This document shows positions 49,945-61,624 of a stretch of DNA of 64,000 bases, piece after piece; position 1 is the stretch's first letter; the number at the start of each line of letters is the position of its first letter. The DNA is from Corticium candelabrum (lineage: Eukaryota; Porifera; Homoscleromorpha; Homosclerophorida; Plakinidae). The notes under the pieces were generated by a model that was given only the letters and a program-made list of their open reading frames with translations, searched no databases and was not told where the DNA came from. A program made the position numbers and the translations under genes. The DNA lies in NCBI RefSeq assembly GCF_963422355.1, contig NC_085104.1:5352298-5416297 (forward strand). Reading direction: 5' to 3'.

Positions 49945-51228
49945 TTGTGTTGTTATGCCCCTCCATGATGGGCAAGTGGAGTCTTTACCTCCATCTGGGG
50001 CCCGGCAACTAGGCAGGTGAGCCCAGCAGGGTACATGTTTCTGTGTAGTCCACACAGCGATCAATGAGCCAATTCGATATAGATTGCAGGCATTACGGTG
50101 ACCATGAACTCGGAACAGCACACCTAGTGGATATCAATGACCATCAGGAAAGCGCTGAACGTCATCGTCAACGGACTGTTCGCCAGACCACGGAAACTCC
50201 CCAACGACTGAAACAAGTCATAGTCTCATGCAGTGTACGACAAATCGTCTTGTCTCTAAGTTGTCCCCACACAACCATTCGTAAAATTTTAGTTGCCCTT
50301 CGTTACTCTGGTTGCCCATACACTAAATCCATGACCGCTATTGCTATGGTGCTATAGTTGATTTATGAGAATATGTGTATTTACAGACAAGCAAAATACA
50401 GCTAATAAACAAACAGACAGACAGACAGTGCACATAAATCTATTACATTAACATGGTGTATTGACTTTGATGTATAAAAATGCATTGACAGACAGAAAGG
50501 TAGACAAACATGCAGACAACCAAGTGCGGACAAGACGAGTTCAAAAATTACTGGAAGACTCGATTCTCAATTGTGATGCAGCAATACAACTCAAGAGTGT
50601 AACTGTTACTGCAGAAGACGAGCAGAGTCCAGTATAGTGCTGACTCAGTTGTGTCATTAGTAACTCTGTTAGCTTATTGTCAGCTGTTTGACTTTTGGTC
50701 TTAGCTAGGGACCTTTTTAGGTCCAATTTGTCTTAGAACTTGCTGATTTTTAGCATATTTAGTGTTGTAGCGTATTTACTGTAATAATGTGATGAGCATA
50801 AATGGCACAAAGTAGCACTTCCTTGAGACTACAGGCACTAAGTCCGAATCTGGCACTTAATTAATTAGGAAAGACATATGTCTGATCTGTCATCTATGAC
50901 ACCTAAATGCTCTCAGTAGGTCTGCAAAACGGTATACTTATCTATAATTACGTTTTCTAGCCAATAAGGGCATACTTGCTCAGGAGGAAAGTCAAACAGC
51001 TAGTTGTCCCTGGGCAACCATAGTTTACCGTTTCAGTTGCTCAGACATATTTTTGGTTGTCCCGGGTGTCCGGGCAACCGATTTGTTGTACACTGTCAAT
51101 GGCATGGACATAGCTAGAGAAACCTGAGAAAGAAAGACAGACAAGTTTCATAATTTACTGTGGGGTTTGAACCCCCAAACTATGGAGTGGTAGCCATTGT
51201 CACTAACCGCTAACCACAGTGGTGACTG
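49945..51228 (-). mobile_element. tRNA-derived SINE, copy 2, split by an insertion
   Basis: The SINE body (49945-50230) ends abruptly at GTCATAGTCTCATG and resumes at 51103 with CATGGACATAGCTAG, continuing through the tRNA-like head (GGGGTTTGAACCCCC, then GTGGTTAGCGGTTAGTGACA on the minus strand) to about 51228. Comparison with copies 1 and 4 shows these are adjacent in an intact SINE. An 865-bp hAT-like element occupies the gap. Confidence 0.85.
50231..51095. mobile_element. hAT-like non-autonomous element inserted in the SINE
   Basis: The ends are inverted repeats: CAGTGTACGACAAATCG at the left and, reverse-complemented, CAGTGTACAACAAATCG at the right (16 of 17). CAGTG ends and subterminal GGGCAACC/GGTTGCCC motifs fit hAT-type elements. 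The interior encodes no transposase. The repeated TCATG/CATGG at the junctions suggests a short imperfect target duplication. Confidence 0.7.
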
Positions 51229-51235
51229 TTGTTAT

Positions 51236-51361
51236 TATTATGTCGTCATCACCCTCTTAGTCTAGGTAGGGTAAGTGGGGTCTTTACCCTCAACTGGGCA
51301 CCCACCACCTGGCAGGTAAGTCCCAGAGAGGTACATGTTTCGGTGTAATCCATTTGGTGCT
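51236..51361 (-). mobile_element. tRNA-derived SINE, copy 3 (tail fragment)
   Basis: Only the tail-proximal third is present and it is diverged: TCATCACCCTC, GTGGGGTCTTTACCC, then CCTGGCAGGTAAGTCCCAGAG and GTACATGTTTCGGTGTA. It ends next to an (ATC)n run. It lies directly beside the head of copy 2. Confidence 0.7.
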
Positions 51362-51628
51362 AGTTATTATCATCATCATCATTATTATTATCATCATGCC
51401 TCGGTGCATATGAGGAGTGGAGGCGTATAGTAGTTTGCTCATGTGTTTGTCAGTCTGCTTGTCTGTTACTGTGGCATCTACTTGCATGATGAATTTTAAT
51501 GAACAACAAAAAGTGCTTTTATGGGCAAGAAGTGACGTTTTCTTGGATCTTGTTTGTGGATTTGCAAGATAAAGGCTTGTTCTTAAGCTATGGATGATTT
51601 TTATTGCACATGCACAGTTATTCTAAGT

Positions 51629-52036
51629 GTCGTTATGCCCTCCATGATGGGCAAGTGGGGTCTTAACCCCCATCTGGGCACTCACCAACCCGGCAGGTGA
51701 GCCCAGCAGGGTACATGTTTCTGTGTAGTCCACATGGTGGTCAATGACTAGTCTATTCAATATAGATTGCAGGCATGACGGTGACCGCGAACTTGGTACG
51801 GCACACCTAGTGGATGTCAGTGACCACCAGGAAAGCCCTGAACGTTATCGTCAATGGACCATTTGCCAGACTACAGAAACTCCCCAATGACTGAAACGAG
51901 TCATAGTCTCATGGACAAAGCTAGAGAAACATGAGAAAGACAGACAAGTTTCATAATTTACTGTCGTCACTGGGTTGGAACCCTCAAACCATGGCATGGT
52001 AGCCATTGTCGCTAACCACTAAGCCACGGCGGTGAC
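51629..52036 (-). mobile_element. tRNA-derived SINE, copy 4 (best preserved)
   Basis: Full-length copy. On the minus strand it begins CACCGCCGTGGCTTAGTGG (A box; forward 52016-52026) and has a B box GGGTTCCAACCC (forward 51972-51983), followed by the body shared with copies 1 and 2. It is the best guide to the family's source, a tRNA with a TGGCTTAGTGG D-arm. Confidence 0.88.
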
Positions 52037-52211
52037 TTTTTACTGTATTTAAATTACGGTTGTATTATTATTTGAATAGAACATTACTAATTATAGTATA
52101 ATGGTATTGCTGCAACAAGTGCAAGTGATTGTTGTTTTATAGACTGAAGTCTGAAGTCTCTAAATGTGCACACTCTGCTGTGAGAGCCACACAAGATTGC
52201 AGACTGTAAGA

Positions 52212-52212
<1 letters not shown>

Positions 52213-52279
<67 letters not shown>
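52213..52279. repeat. (TG)n microsatellite
   Basis: Pure TG array of about 67 bp. Confidence 0.96.
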
Positions 52280-52281
<2 letters not shown>

Positions 52282-52841
52282 AACGTGCACGTGCAGTGTT
52301 ATGCAGTTTGGAGGTGCTATCCTTGCTTGTGGAGAACCTTTTCAGGTTTTACTTTGTTAACATGTGAGTATAGGGCTGGAAGGCCATGTCTCTAACTAAA
52401 GCCTCAAAATGTAGTGCATTTTGACAGTAATTACTGTGCATGTAGGGTATGTAGTTGGATCAATAAATAAACAGTCACTTGTAGTCATGTTTTTCTGTGA
52501 TCTTCAGCAACTCTTAAATCAAGTAAAGCAGCTAACAGAGTGGTGTGCTTGGAATAGCATACCAACAACTGGAATGTGCTTGGAATAGTAAACCGACTAT
52601 TACAGTTGCAAAGCAAATGATTGATCGTGCTTTTTACGGTATGATGTAATGTGTTAGTAGTATTCTGAAAATGGGTTGGGAATACCCAAGGAATGCACTC
52701 CGTGTGTATGTGATCCATATACCATGCACCTATGCATGTTTCTGAAACATATCATACTGATGTCTGATTAGGCTATATTTTTCTTGTTTCTAATTCATTA
52801 CGTTTTACCTTTTCAGTTTCAAGTCAGACAGGGGTGCTTTA

Positions 52842-53198
52842 GCAGTATGCTCAAACTATCTTATCCCGACTTCCTTTATCCGGCATGTCCACCCACGGAA
52901 CATCTAATTGTGTCACATATTTCTAGTGTGGACCACGTGGCTTATAGAGGGCATCTCTCCCGCAAACGTCAATTTTGTCCCAAAATTTAGTTGTAGTGAC
53001 TGTTTCCAGTGACACAGAGTGAACATGTAATGACGTTCCGCAGTGCATGCTTTGAAATATGGATCAAGATATAGAGGTATGGGTACAATAAAGAACATTT
53101 GCTTTTAGAACTGTGGAGTGTTCCAAGATTTGGAAAATTTCAAGTTATGGACAGTTCGGTTCCAAGCTGCCCAGATAAGGGGAGTTTGAGTGTACCTG
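52842..53198. mobile_element. Pogo/Tigger-type MITE
   Basis: The ends are inverted repeats of the form GCAGTATGCTCAAACT...CTTATC on the left and, reverse-complemented, CAGGTACACTCAAACT...CTTATC on the right, each directly flanked by TA (52840-52841 and 53199-53200). The 357-bp interior has no transposase. TA duplication and CTCAAACT ends fit a pogo/Tigger-derived family, different from the element at 44167-46253. Confidence 0.7.
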
Positions 53199-53859
53199 TA
53201 ATTATGCAGTGTTTATCATTACACCCATGCATCAGATTTCATTTAAATGTGACAGGAATCCACAACAGAGCAAGATGTTTGAGTTTTAAATTTCCTAGCC
53301 TAGATCTGATATGTGGTATCCCTGGAGGCATGCCTTGCAGTCATCCTTGGTCTATGAATATTGCCCATTGGCAAATTCCTGAAGCATTTCAGCCTTTAGG
53401 TATGATACCTATGTGTGAGCCGCATTTTGAGCTATTGTTTATTTAGTGATGCATGTAACAGGATGCCAATCGGCCAATAATTAATTAATGACTACGTACT
53501 GCAAAGCTGTTTAGGAACTTGACTATAAGGAGTACAAATGGTGATCATTACAAGAAACAAAATTGTCATGCAGTCATGGTGACTGTCGTTTTTACATACC
53601 AGAAATTATACTTTACTGCTGGTAGTTTAGTAGTTCAATTTGCTTTTGCTTTACAAATGTCTCGTCCATTTATCACTAGTCTTGTTTCAGCTTTGGTATT
53701 CATTGACTAGTAGACTCATTGTAGTTGTCAACTGTATCAACATATGTAGGAAAGAATAGCCTCTGTAATGTGCATACATATTGATGATACCATAGAGAAG
53801 CTAGAAGGCAGGAAATGGTATCTCCTTGTAGTTCTTTTGTTGTGCTGTGCTGTGCTGTG

Positions 53860-53977
<118 letters not shown>

Positions 53978-54054
53978 ATGTCTGACCTTAGTATAGTATG
54001 ACTATTGTTTATTGGGGTTTCATCACTACTGAGATCATTATAGTTTTGTTGCAG

Positions 54055-57000
54055 TTGGAAGATCAAATAGGTCATCATCATCAGGAGAATCAAATGAGTT
54101 GCATTCATATTACGTAGTCATCTCTTGCAGCTTGACAAATACCAAGTACATTTTATTGTCTGAGAGGTGGTTGTTAGCAAGTTGCATTTATTGCTTACAG
54201 TCTTCTTTTAGGTGCAGCATCTATAGAATGTTGTGCCTTTGGTTTAGCTTTGCTCAGTGTCAGTGTTTAGTTATCTGAGATGGCATTAATTAAGATGGGT
54301 TTGCATCTGAACAAAGATATTTACAAATAGTGCCAATAGACTGTATGATAGATATGCACACTAAAATTTTAGATTGCACAATAGTGGATACCCCAACATT
54401 GACTATTTGCATATAACTGCATAGCAGTTAAAGTTTGCTAATAAAATGACATTTAATTGGACAGGTTGATTTTTGTGTTTGCTTTCTGTTCAAGACTTTT
54501 TGCTTTTATCTTGACTGTTTTTTGAGCCTAAAATATGTTAGTGTGTCAACTGGAATTGTTATATTGCTATTGGGCAGTGTGACATTTGTCCTTCAGAGGA
54601 ATAGACGGGGGCAAGAATAGGAATCCAAGGGCAAGTAAACATTGATATTAACATTGATTACATGATGGGATGAACAGATTTATGTTATTGGGTAAAGTGA
54701 GACTATGCAAGTATATGTGTATGCTTACAAATTGAGGCAGGCAGGTATCTCACACTGACAGACTGGGATAAATGGAGTGATGCACTTGTATGTATGTACA
54801 GTTATTAGTTTCTTTCTTTCTAGAGAAGTGAAAAAACACAAAGATTGCATATGTACATTGGTTAGTCGTGTGAAATTCATGGAAAAAATCTTATTGTCAT
54901 GGATTGGAAAGATCAGAGCGCTCGGTCTTGAGTTAAACTTTGAGTAAGAATAGTGTTGAAAAAATTTATAATTGCTCATTCTACAAATATGGTTATTGCT
55001 TTTTACTTAATTGTGTTTGTCAGAACAAGTGTCAGACTTGAAAACGTTTTGTTATGATATTTTGTAAAAATTAGCTATTTGTCACTGTGTATGCACATGT
55101 GCATATGATGTGCTTGATTATGTTTGTATCTCTAAATAATTTCTACACGTGCAGTCTTGAGTGCACATGTATGTTTTTGCATACACGTTACTGTACTTTG
55201 TATGCTCATGCTTGCACATGCCCCCGCGCACACACATGCAAGCACACACATGCAAGCACACACATGCATACTCATGTCTGCATTGACTTGTATGCATACA
55301 TTATCTGCTTTTGTAGACAGCTGACTTTCTGTTTCTCTTCTGTTGCTGGTGCAGTTACACAATGTTCTTTTATCTTATTTGTCTGACTGAAATACTATAC
55401 TTTATATACAGCATTTGTTAAGCTTTAGTCATGTTCTAGATTCTGATAAAGACTTGTCTCTAATTGATTTTCAATCTTATTCATTTGTAGGTCAATGTCT
55501 ACAGTTGAATGTGATTTGTCTAACGGTTTCGATTATACTAAGCAGATAGAACAAGATGTCTTTAGAGGAGCCAATGATTTATATAGTAGAGATGATGGTG
55601 ATGGTAGTTCTTCATCTGGAATAGTAACTGATGAAAATGTTGTCGACAGAACAAGATCAGCACAACTGTTGTCAGGCACTCATGTGAATGCTGAACAAAC
55701 TGAACAATTAAACGGCAATGAAAAAATGCATAGTTGTCGCAAGACAAGGGTCATTAATACACCAGCGTATCACAAGCCACTGAATAGATCTGAGGTTCAA
55801 GGTGAGTGTCTGTCGGCAACTGGATGTTTTGGTACTTACTTTGAAGTGGCAATATGCTTTCTGTCTGTCTGGTATATCATTCACTTCATCAAAGATGCGA
55901 TAATGGTTTCTTGCTTGTAGATGCCTACATAATAGAATTACAGAAAGAAAGCATCTTCTTGAATTCTTTTTGAAGTCAGTAATTTGGTTACTGCATGACT
56001 GAATGCCCGTGCCCTGTGTTGTCAGGCACTGTGTTGTACAGAAGCCTACTCACAGCATGGCCAACCTAAGAGCATTCCTTACTCTAGAATATGTGTATAT
56101 TTGGTACTGTATAGATGGAAAGGAATATAAATAGTCATATTGTGTTGTTAGAGCCTACAGATTACAGGTAGAAGGACTGTGGTCATGGGCTTAGTCTTGA
56201 GACATTCTTACTGAAGTAGGTGTGGATAGTTATGTGATTTGTCATTTATCCAATGCTTTGACCGTTTCTTTAACATGAGGGGTGGAACTGGACTGTGTAG
56301 GCCCTGAACTGTAAAGTATTGTCATTTTGATGAATTGGATACTTTGTCTAGCCACTCGTTAACACTTATAACCTCTATGTGGACATGAATGTGCTCATGA
56401 ATGGAATTGTTTTCTTTATTAACACCAACCAAGGTCTATGCAGACTACATATAGTTAAGGAATCTAGTCTGTTTCATGTATATAGTTTGTATTCCTGTAT
56501 CAATACTGCAAAGTACAGCAGAAATGAGAAATTTGCTATAGTTGCAATGTGTGTGTGTGTGCAATTGTAATTATGTGAAGTTTAGAATAGTAAATCTTTT
56601 TGCAGTTAACTGGAGAAAAGTATATAGTTGTTTCTCTCAGTCAGGGCAATGTGCATATATGCAGCATTTGGTTTTACTGTTGCAAATGGGACATATTGTT
56701 AGCAGACAATTGAAGATCTGAGCATGCTCAGCAAAGCATACTTCAAATGGCATGTTTTGTAGAAGTATACCATTGAAAAATTGACACCAATAAATTGCAT
56801 CTGAGGGCCCAGAGGTTTTATGCTGATCATTGGGTATTACAAAATTATATTGAAACAAGGTTGATAAGAAATTTTTGCTTGTTCTTTATATTTGAAGTAC
56901 AGTACACTAGAAACACAATTTAAAATGAAGCGTTATCTTTGTGTCTGTTTTGAGCTTGCAAGTTACCAGACTTGTTATCAACAGTGACAGTATATCTTGT

Positions 57001-60000
57001 TATAGATATTGTTTCATTTTTAGACATACCTTGTGTTTCAGATCCAGTTTCTTGTCTCTTTCTGGATGAAACCTCTCATCATTCTGTTCTCCCTATTCCA
57101 CAGTCAGACTCACAGCTGTCACTTGACATTACTTCTACTCCACAGCCTTCTCCTGAAGTACCAAATAGAAGAACAGTGAAGAGTTTAGAAGGCAAACAAA
57201 GTTTATTAGGACGAAGCAGGAAGTCAAGTCGATTTAAATACATGTATGTCGGAAGGAACAAGATTAAGGAAGACAGGCAGAATCAAACAGTTGGCAAGGA
57301 ATATAATCAGTTGGTTTTGGATGATAAAGGTTTGTTTGACGATGATAACATGACTAATGGATTGGATGCTCTGGAAGATGGGCGTCCAGTGTGCACTGTT
57401 GATATGCATGCAGAGGAATACTCAGAATGTCAGCATGGCGAGTGGAGTAAGCATTGCTGCATATTGTCTCATTTGTAGTGGAATTTTGACCTAATCTTTT
57501 CAACTTGTCTGTCTGCGTGTCTGTCTGTTTGTTTGTTTGTTTGGTTTCACATATTTACTGGTGGTCATTGTTGTTACAGTTGTCTGTTTATACTATATTT
57601 AGTGTAGATGACTAACTATACGAGTATATAGTTGGGACTTATTGATGCTACGTAGAGACATGTTTTGGATTTTGGGTGTTCTACTGTTGGTATCATCAGG
57701 GTATTGGAAATTTTTGCTGTCATATGCAAAACGAGGGATTCTGGAGGAAGCAGCTGTCTTGTTGTTTGTAGATATTCCCCAAATTCTGCATATCTTGCTG
57801 GATTTTGTTAGTTTGCTCATAGTCTAGCTATCACAGACGATACTAGGTGCTTGAATTTTTTGGAGATGTTGAATGTCATCTGCCACTTCATCTTTATTTC
57901 AGAGGCATTTTAACAGGATGAGAACAGGTTCAGTGTTGTCAGCGGTGTTTGAATTGTCTGTTTGATAGTTTCAGACAACTGTAGTAATGGATTTTTGCTT
58001 TTGTGCCAATACTGTATTGCTGCATTTCTTGTTGCTGGATAGGAACAAGTGAGGTGGCTATATTGTGTTTCTATTTGCTTGTTTTTTGCTTGTGTCTTTT
58101 GTGTATGTTGTGTTTGTTTGTTGTGTTTGTATGTATGTCTAACGCTTTGTTTGTTTGTCTGTCTTAGATTAATCTATTGTATTGTATGTATCGTACTTCC
58201 TCATTTAAATGCCTCTCCCTAAACAAATGCTGCCTTTGAATAAATATTACATTATTGCGAAAGCTGGAAACAATAAATGTCGCATTATCAGAAACTCTGA
58301 AAGCATGCCTAAGGTAGATGAGTAAAAGAAACAGCACTCCTTTGGTATAGGTTTAGGTAAGCATGAAAGTAGAAGATGGCTGTTAAATATAATGTGTCAG
58401 ATGCTGAAAGCAATAAAATGCCGCTCACAAACAAACACTGCTCTTGAATAAGCGCCGTTCTTGAATAAATGCCCACTCTTATGAGGGCTGAAAGCAAGAA
58501 ACACTGCAATCTTTAAATGAGGAAATACGATAAGTACATTATCAAGCTTGTTCTTTTTTGTGCATTTGTCTTTTCTCCCATAATTATATGTGCTTATGCA
58601 ATAGATCTTTATACAGGTCTGAGGACTCCTCGATCAGATAAGACAATAGTTCTATTCAGTGAGGATCGAAATCAGTCTACAAGACATCGAACAATAACAA
58701 ATGATGATGAGTCAACATGCTGGGAATCTCCTTTTGAAGATGATGATAATGATGGTAAGTATTGTTTGGTTAGCTTTGTTGTGCATTTGGGCACGTGAAA
58801 CCAGTAGTATATTCATAATGTTGTTCGTTAAACTGAACAATAGACTTTTAACTTTTGAAATGATTAACACTTTTGATCTCTTACAGATCTGTTTATAAAA
58901 TTGAAGTCTAAATTTATTTCTAAAAGTGAAAAACAGATGTTGAGTGCATCTGTCCAATGAGAAATTATTTAATGCTGATATGCGACCTTACCTACAAGAA
59001 TGATGGACTAGATATCATAGACATTTCTGTCATGTCACAAACAAGGAATAGTTTCTAGTTATTACTGGCTTGTTGACTGGCACAGGATCTAACAGTTTAC
59101 CAATAGATTAGTTTAACTTAGCTTAGTGTTGTTTGTTGGGAGGACTCTTTCATTGCTAGGTTACATCTTGATTTTGGATTTGGTAACTCTAAATTCTGAC
59201 CCGTAGAAAGAGACTGTTTAACAAGTTGTTATTGAAGTTTACCCAACTCAATTAGTTTATGGCTTTCCCTGTACTTTACTGAGGTTGTCTCTTGGTGATG
59301 TGTCACCATTGTATGGTTTATTAGTCTATTTCTATTGTCTAGATGACTGCTATCTTCAGGAGAAGTCATTGGCACTGCTGAATGAGAATTTGGATCAATT
59401 GCGAGAGTTATCACAAGGATGTCCTGTTTTAAGTCGGCTATACTGTCATGTTGCCTCAGGAAGTCTTGATGATGATAACGCTACTACGTATGAAGACAAG
59501 GATACAGCTGGACTCGCAGAGAGATTGGAGACACCAAATGGTGATGTGGATAGGAACATAAAATCAAAACGGCTTGGTGATGATCTTGGTTATAAATATC
59601 ATGAGGTGGTTAGGAAAAAGGACTTGCGGCAGCAGCTTGATGGACATGTGTGTAAATGCTGTGAAAAGGTAAGTTGGAGGTAACTGAGATGTTTCATGGT
59701 TTGATGGTACTAGATAGGCACAGGGAAGTCCAACCGGTTGTATGGTTCAATACAGTTGTTGGCAACCAAAATATTGGTCATTTTGACAGTATTATTTCAA
59801 ACAGACACTGCTATTATATAATTGCTACACTTAGTAACATGACATGGAAGCAGTTGCAAGGACTATATATAAGTATATACTGTGTGTTTATGATGGACAG
59901 GAAGAAGGCAAAACACATGGTACTTTACTATTTATCTATGGCCGTATAAGATGAAATATTGGCTGGGAATTTATTTTGGTGGATTTGCAGATATAAAATT

Positions 60001-60739
60001 CACTTTTAATGTGGCCATCGGATATGTTGACGTCATCACCCACGGTGGTCTGGCACCATGGCGATGTCGTGGTATGTCATGTGGATGAGGCCAGAAAATG
60101 TAACCCCTGCTTCCTGTCTGTTGTGCTTACCCTGTTTAGCAGGGAGGTTAAACATGAGAATGAAGCCTTGAATCTAAGGATGAAGCAGGAGGAGTCATGC
60201 GGGTTACGTTCTTTGCGCTGACACATGCAGCAATTCTTTATTAATGCAGTAGTTGGAGACCAGTAAGTTAGGGAAAACGTGATGGCGAATGCAGCTGTCA
60301 ATCGCAAACTCCTCCATGACGCGGCCACTTAACTAGGGGGTGGGAAATATTATACTTATAGCAAGTATCCAACAACGATGTCCAATCGCCAAAATAAAAT
60401 CCGCCAATTTACTTTTTCCATCAATTTCTTAGCAAACCACGAAAACAAATTCCCGCCAATGTTTCATCTTATACAGTACTTGTAAAGATAGAGGGTGTTT
60501 TACTATTATCGTTATAAAAAGTGACAATTACTGTGTCAACTTTGCTTGTAGTTTGTTGATGCTGAATCTAGGGACATTGCTAGGCCAGTGGTCTTGTCCA
60601 TCCTCAGTCAAACACCAGGTACTCTTGAGTCGAGAGAGGCAATTGTGTGTGAGTTTTGCGTAAAGGGAATTGCAACTGTGCTTGTCTCAGACTCTCTAAT
60701 GCATTTCCCTTACAATTGAGCTATTGTACAAATGCTACA

Positions 60740-60837
<98 letters not shown>

Positions 60838-61341
60838 AGTAGCAGATTTAATGTTTCTATCTTGGAACACACAAATACAGTTTGTGTGAAATCTGCAGCT
60901 GTACATTGTTGTGCCAGTATTTCTCAGTTGTTTGGAATTAAGAAGTTTAGCAATATTCTACAGGGTTTGCCTGTGCATGTTTATGTTGTTAAATGACTGC
61001 CATCTTTTAGTCTTATCAATTGGCCACTGACATAAAGGCATTCTGCATTTTTTCTATAGTTTTATCAAGACCAGAACTTGAGTCCCAATTCAAAGCATCA
61101 TCTTCTCAAGTTTGTGTCTCGTCACAAATCTCTACACACACCTCCTCAGACTCCACCCGGATTTTGGTCACTGCGTATGCCAGATAGTGAAGAATGTCTA
61201 CGTAAAGGTTATATCAAAGACGACAAGCATACAAGACCTTTGAAAAGAAAACTGAAGAAATTTCTTCCTGAGACGGAAGGAGAAGACATGAGCAAAAATG
61301 TATCTGACTTAATGAAAAAAAGAGCAACTCGATTGTATTAA
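54055..61341 (+). CDS. RBBP8: DNA endonuclease RBBP8 / CtIP homolog (5' end incomplete)
   Basis: Exons that join in frame: 54055-54113 (tentative), 54824-54943, 55491-55801, about 57024-57446 (acceptor at 57006 or 57042 also fits the phase), 58617-58754, 59343-59668 and 61060-61341. Identification rests on the last two: DGHVCKCCEK at the exon end, then FYQDQNLSPNSKHHLLKF, VSRHKSLHTPPQTPPGFWSL and ECLRKGYIKDD, the CxxC and TPxxFW core of the Sae2/Ctp1/CtIP C-terminal domain. That domain stimulates MRE11 to start end resection at double-strand breaks, and the threonines before proline are where CDK and ATM/ATR regulate family members. The middle exons are acidic, Ser/Asp-rich and disordered. 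The N-terminal tetramerising coiled coil was not securely found; LEDQIGHHHQENQM (54055) and EVKKHKDCIC (54824) may be its remains. The final exon encodes 93 residues before TAA. Confidence 0.85.
59947..60471. mobile_element. MITE with TA duplication in the last CtIP intron
   Basis: The left end TAAGATGAAATATTGGC...GGGAATTTATTTTGGTGG and the right end, reverse-complemented, TAAGATGAAACATTGGC...GGGAATTTGTTTTCGTGG form inverted repeats of about 38 bp. Each is bordered by TA (59945-59946 and 60472-60473). The interior of about 450 bp holds only spurious frames. Tc1/mariner-type origin is likely from the TA duplication. Confidence 0.75.
60742..60833. repeat. (AC)n microsatellite
   Basis: Pure AC array of about 92 bp in the last intron of the CtIP gene. 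Confidence 0.96.
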
Positions 61342-61589
61342 CTTAAATTAATGAACTGATTACCAAGTTGTATGTATGAAGATGACTGGTAACTATAATG
61401 CTATCTGTATCTTGTATTGGATCAAACATACAACAGTTTCTTCTAGTTTAGATCATGTGACAGAAGACGATGAAGTACCATAAGTTCATATCACAACTTT
61501 TACAGTTGACAATACTGTTCAAAGATGCTGTAGTGTAAGGTTTTATAGCAAGGAACACAGCTCGTATTTCGAATGCAAACATTTGTCCC

Positions 61590-61624
<35 letters not shown>

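Noticed and set aside
51965..52036. tRNA gene on the minus strand
   Set aside because: The head is tRNA-like but continues into the same body as three other SINE copies.
53099..53446. 115-residue plus-strand frame
   Set aside because: It starts inside a pogo-type MITE, has no family resemblance and no splice or start context.
60552..60620. Exon-like stretch in the last CtIP intron
   Set aside because: Its acceptor fits the phase, but the donor phase does not match the final exon, and the domain is continuous without it; kept only as a possible alternative exon.
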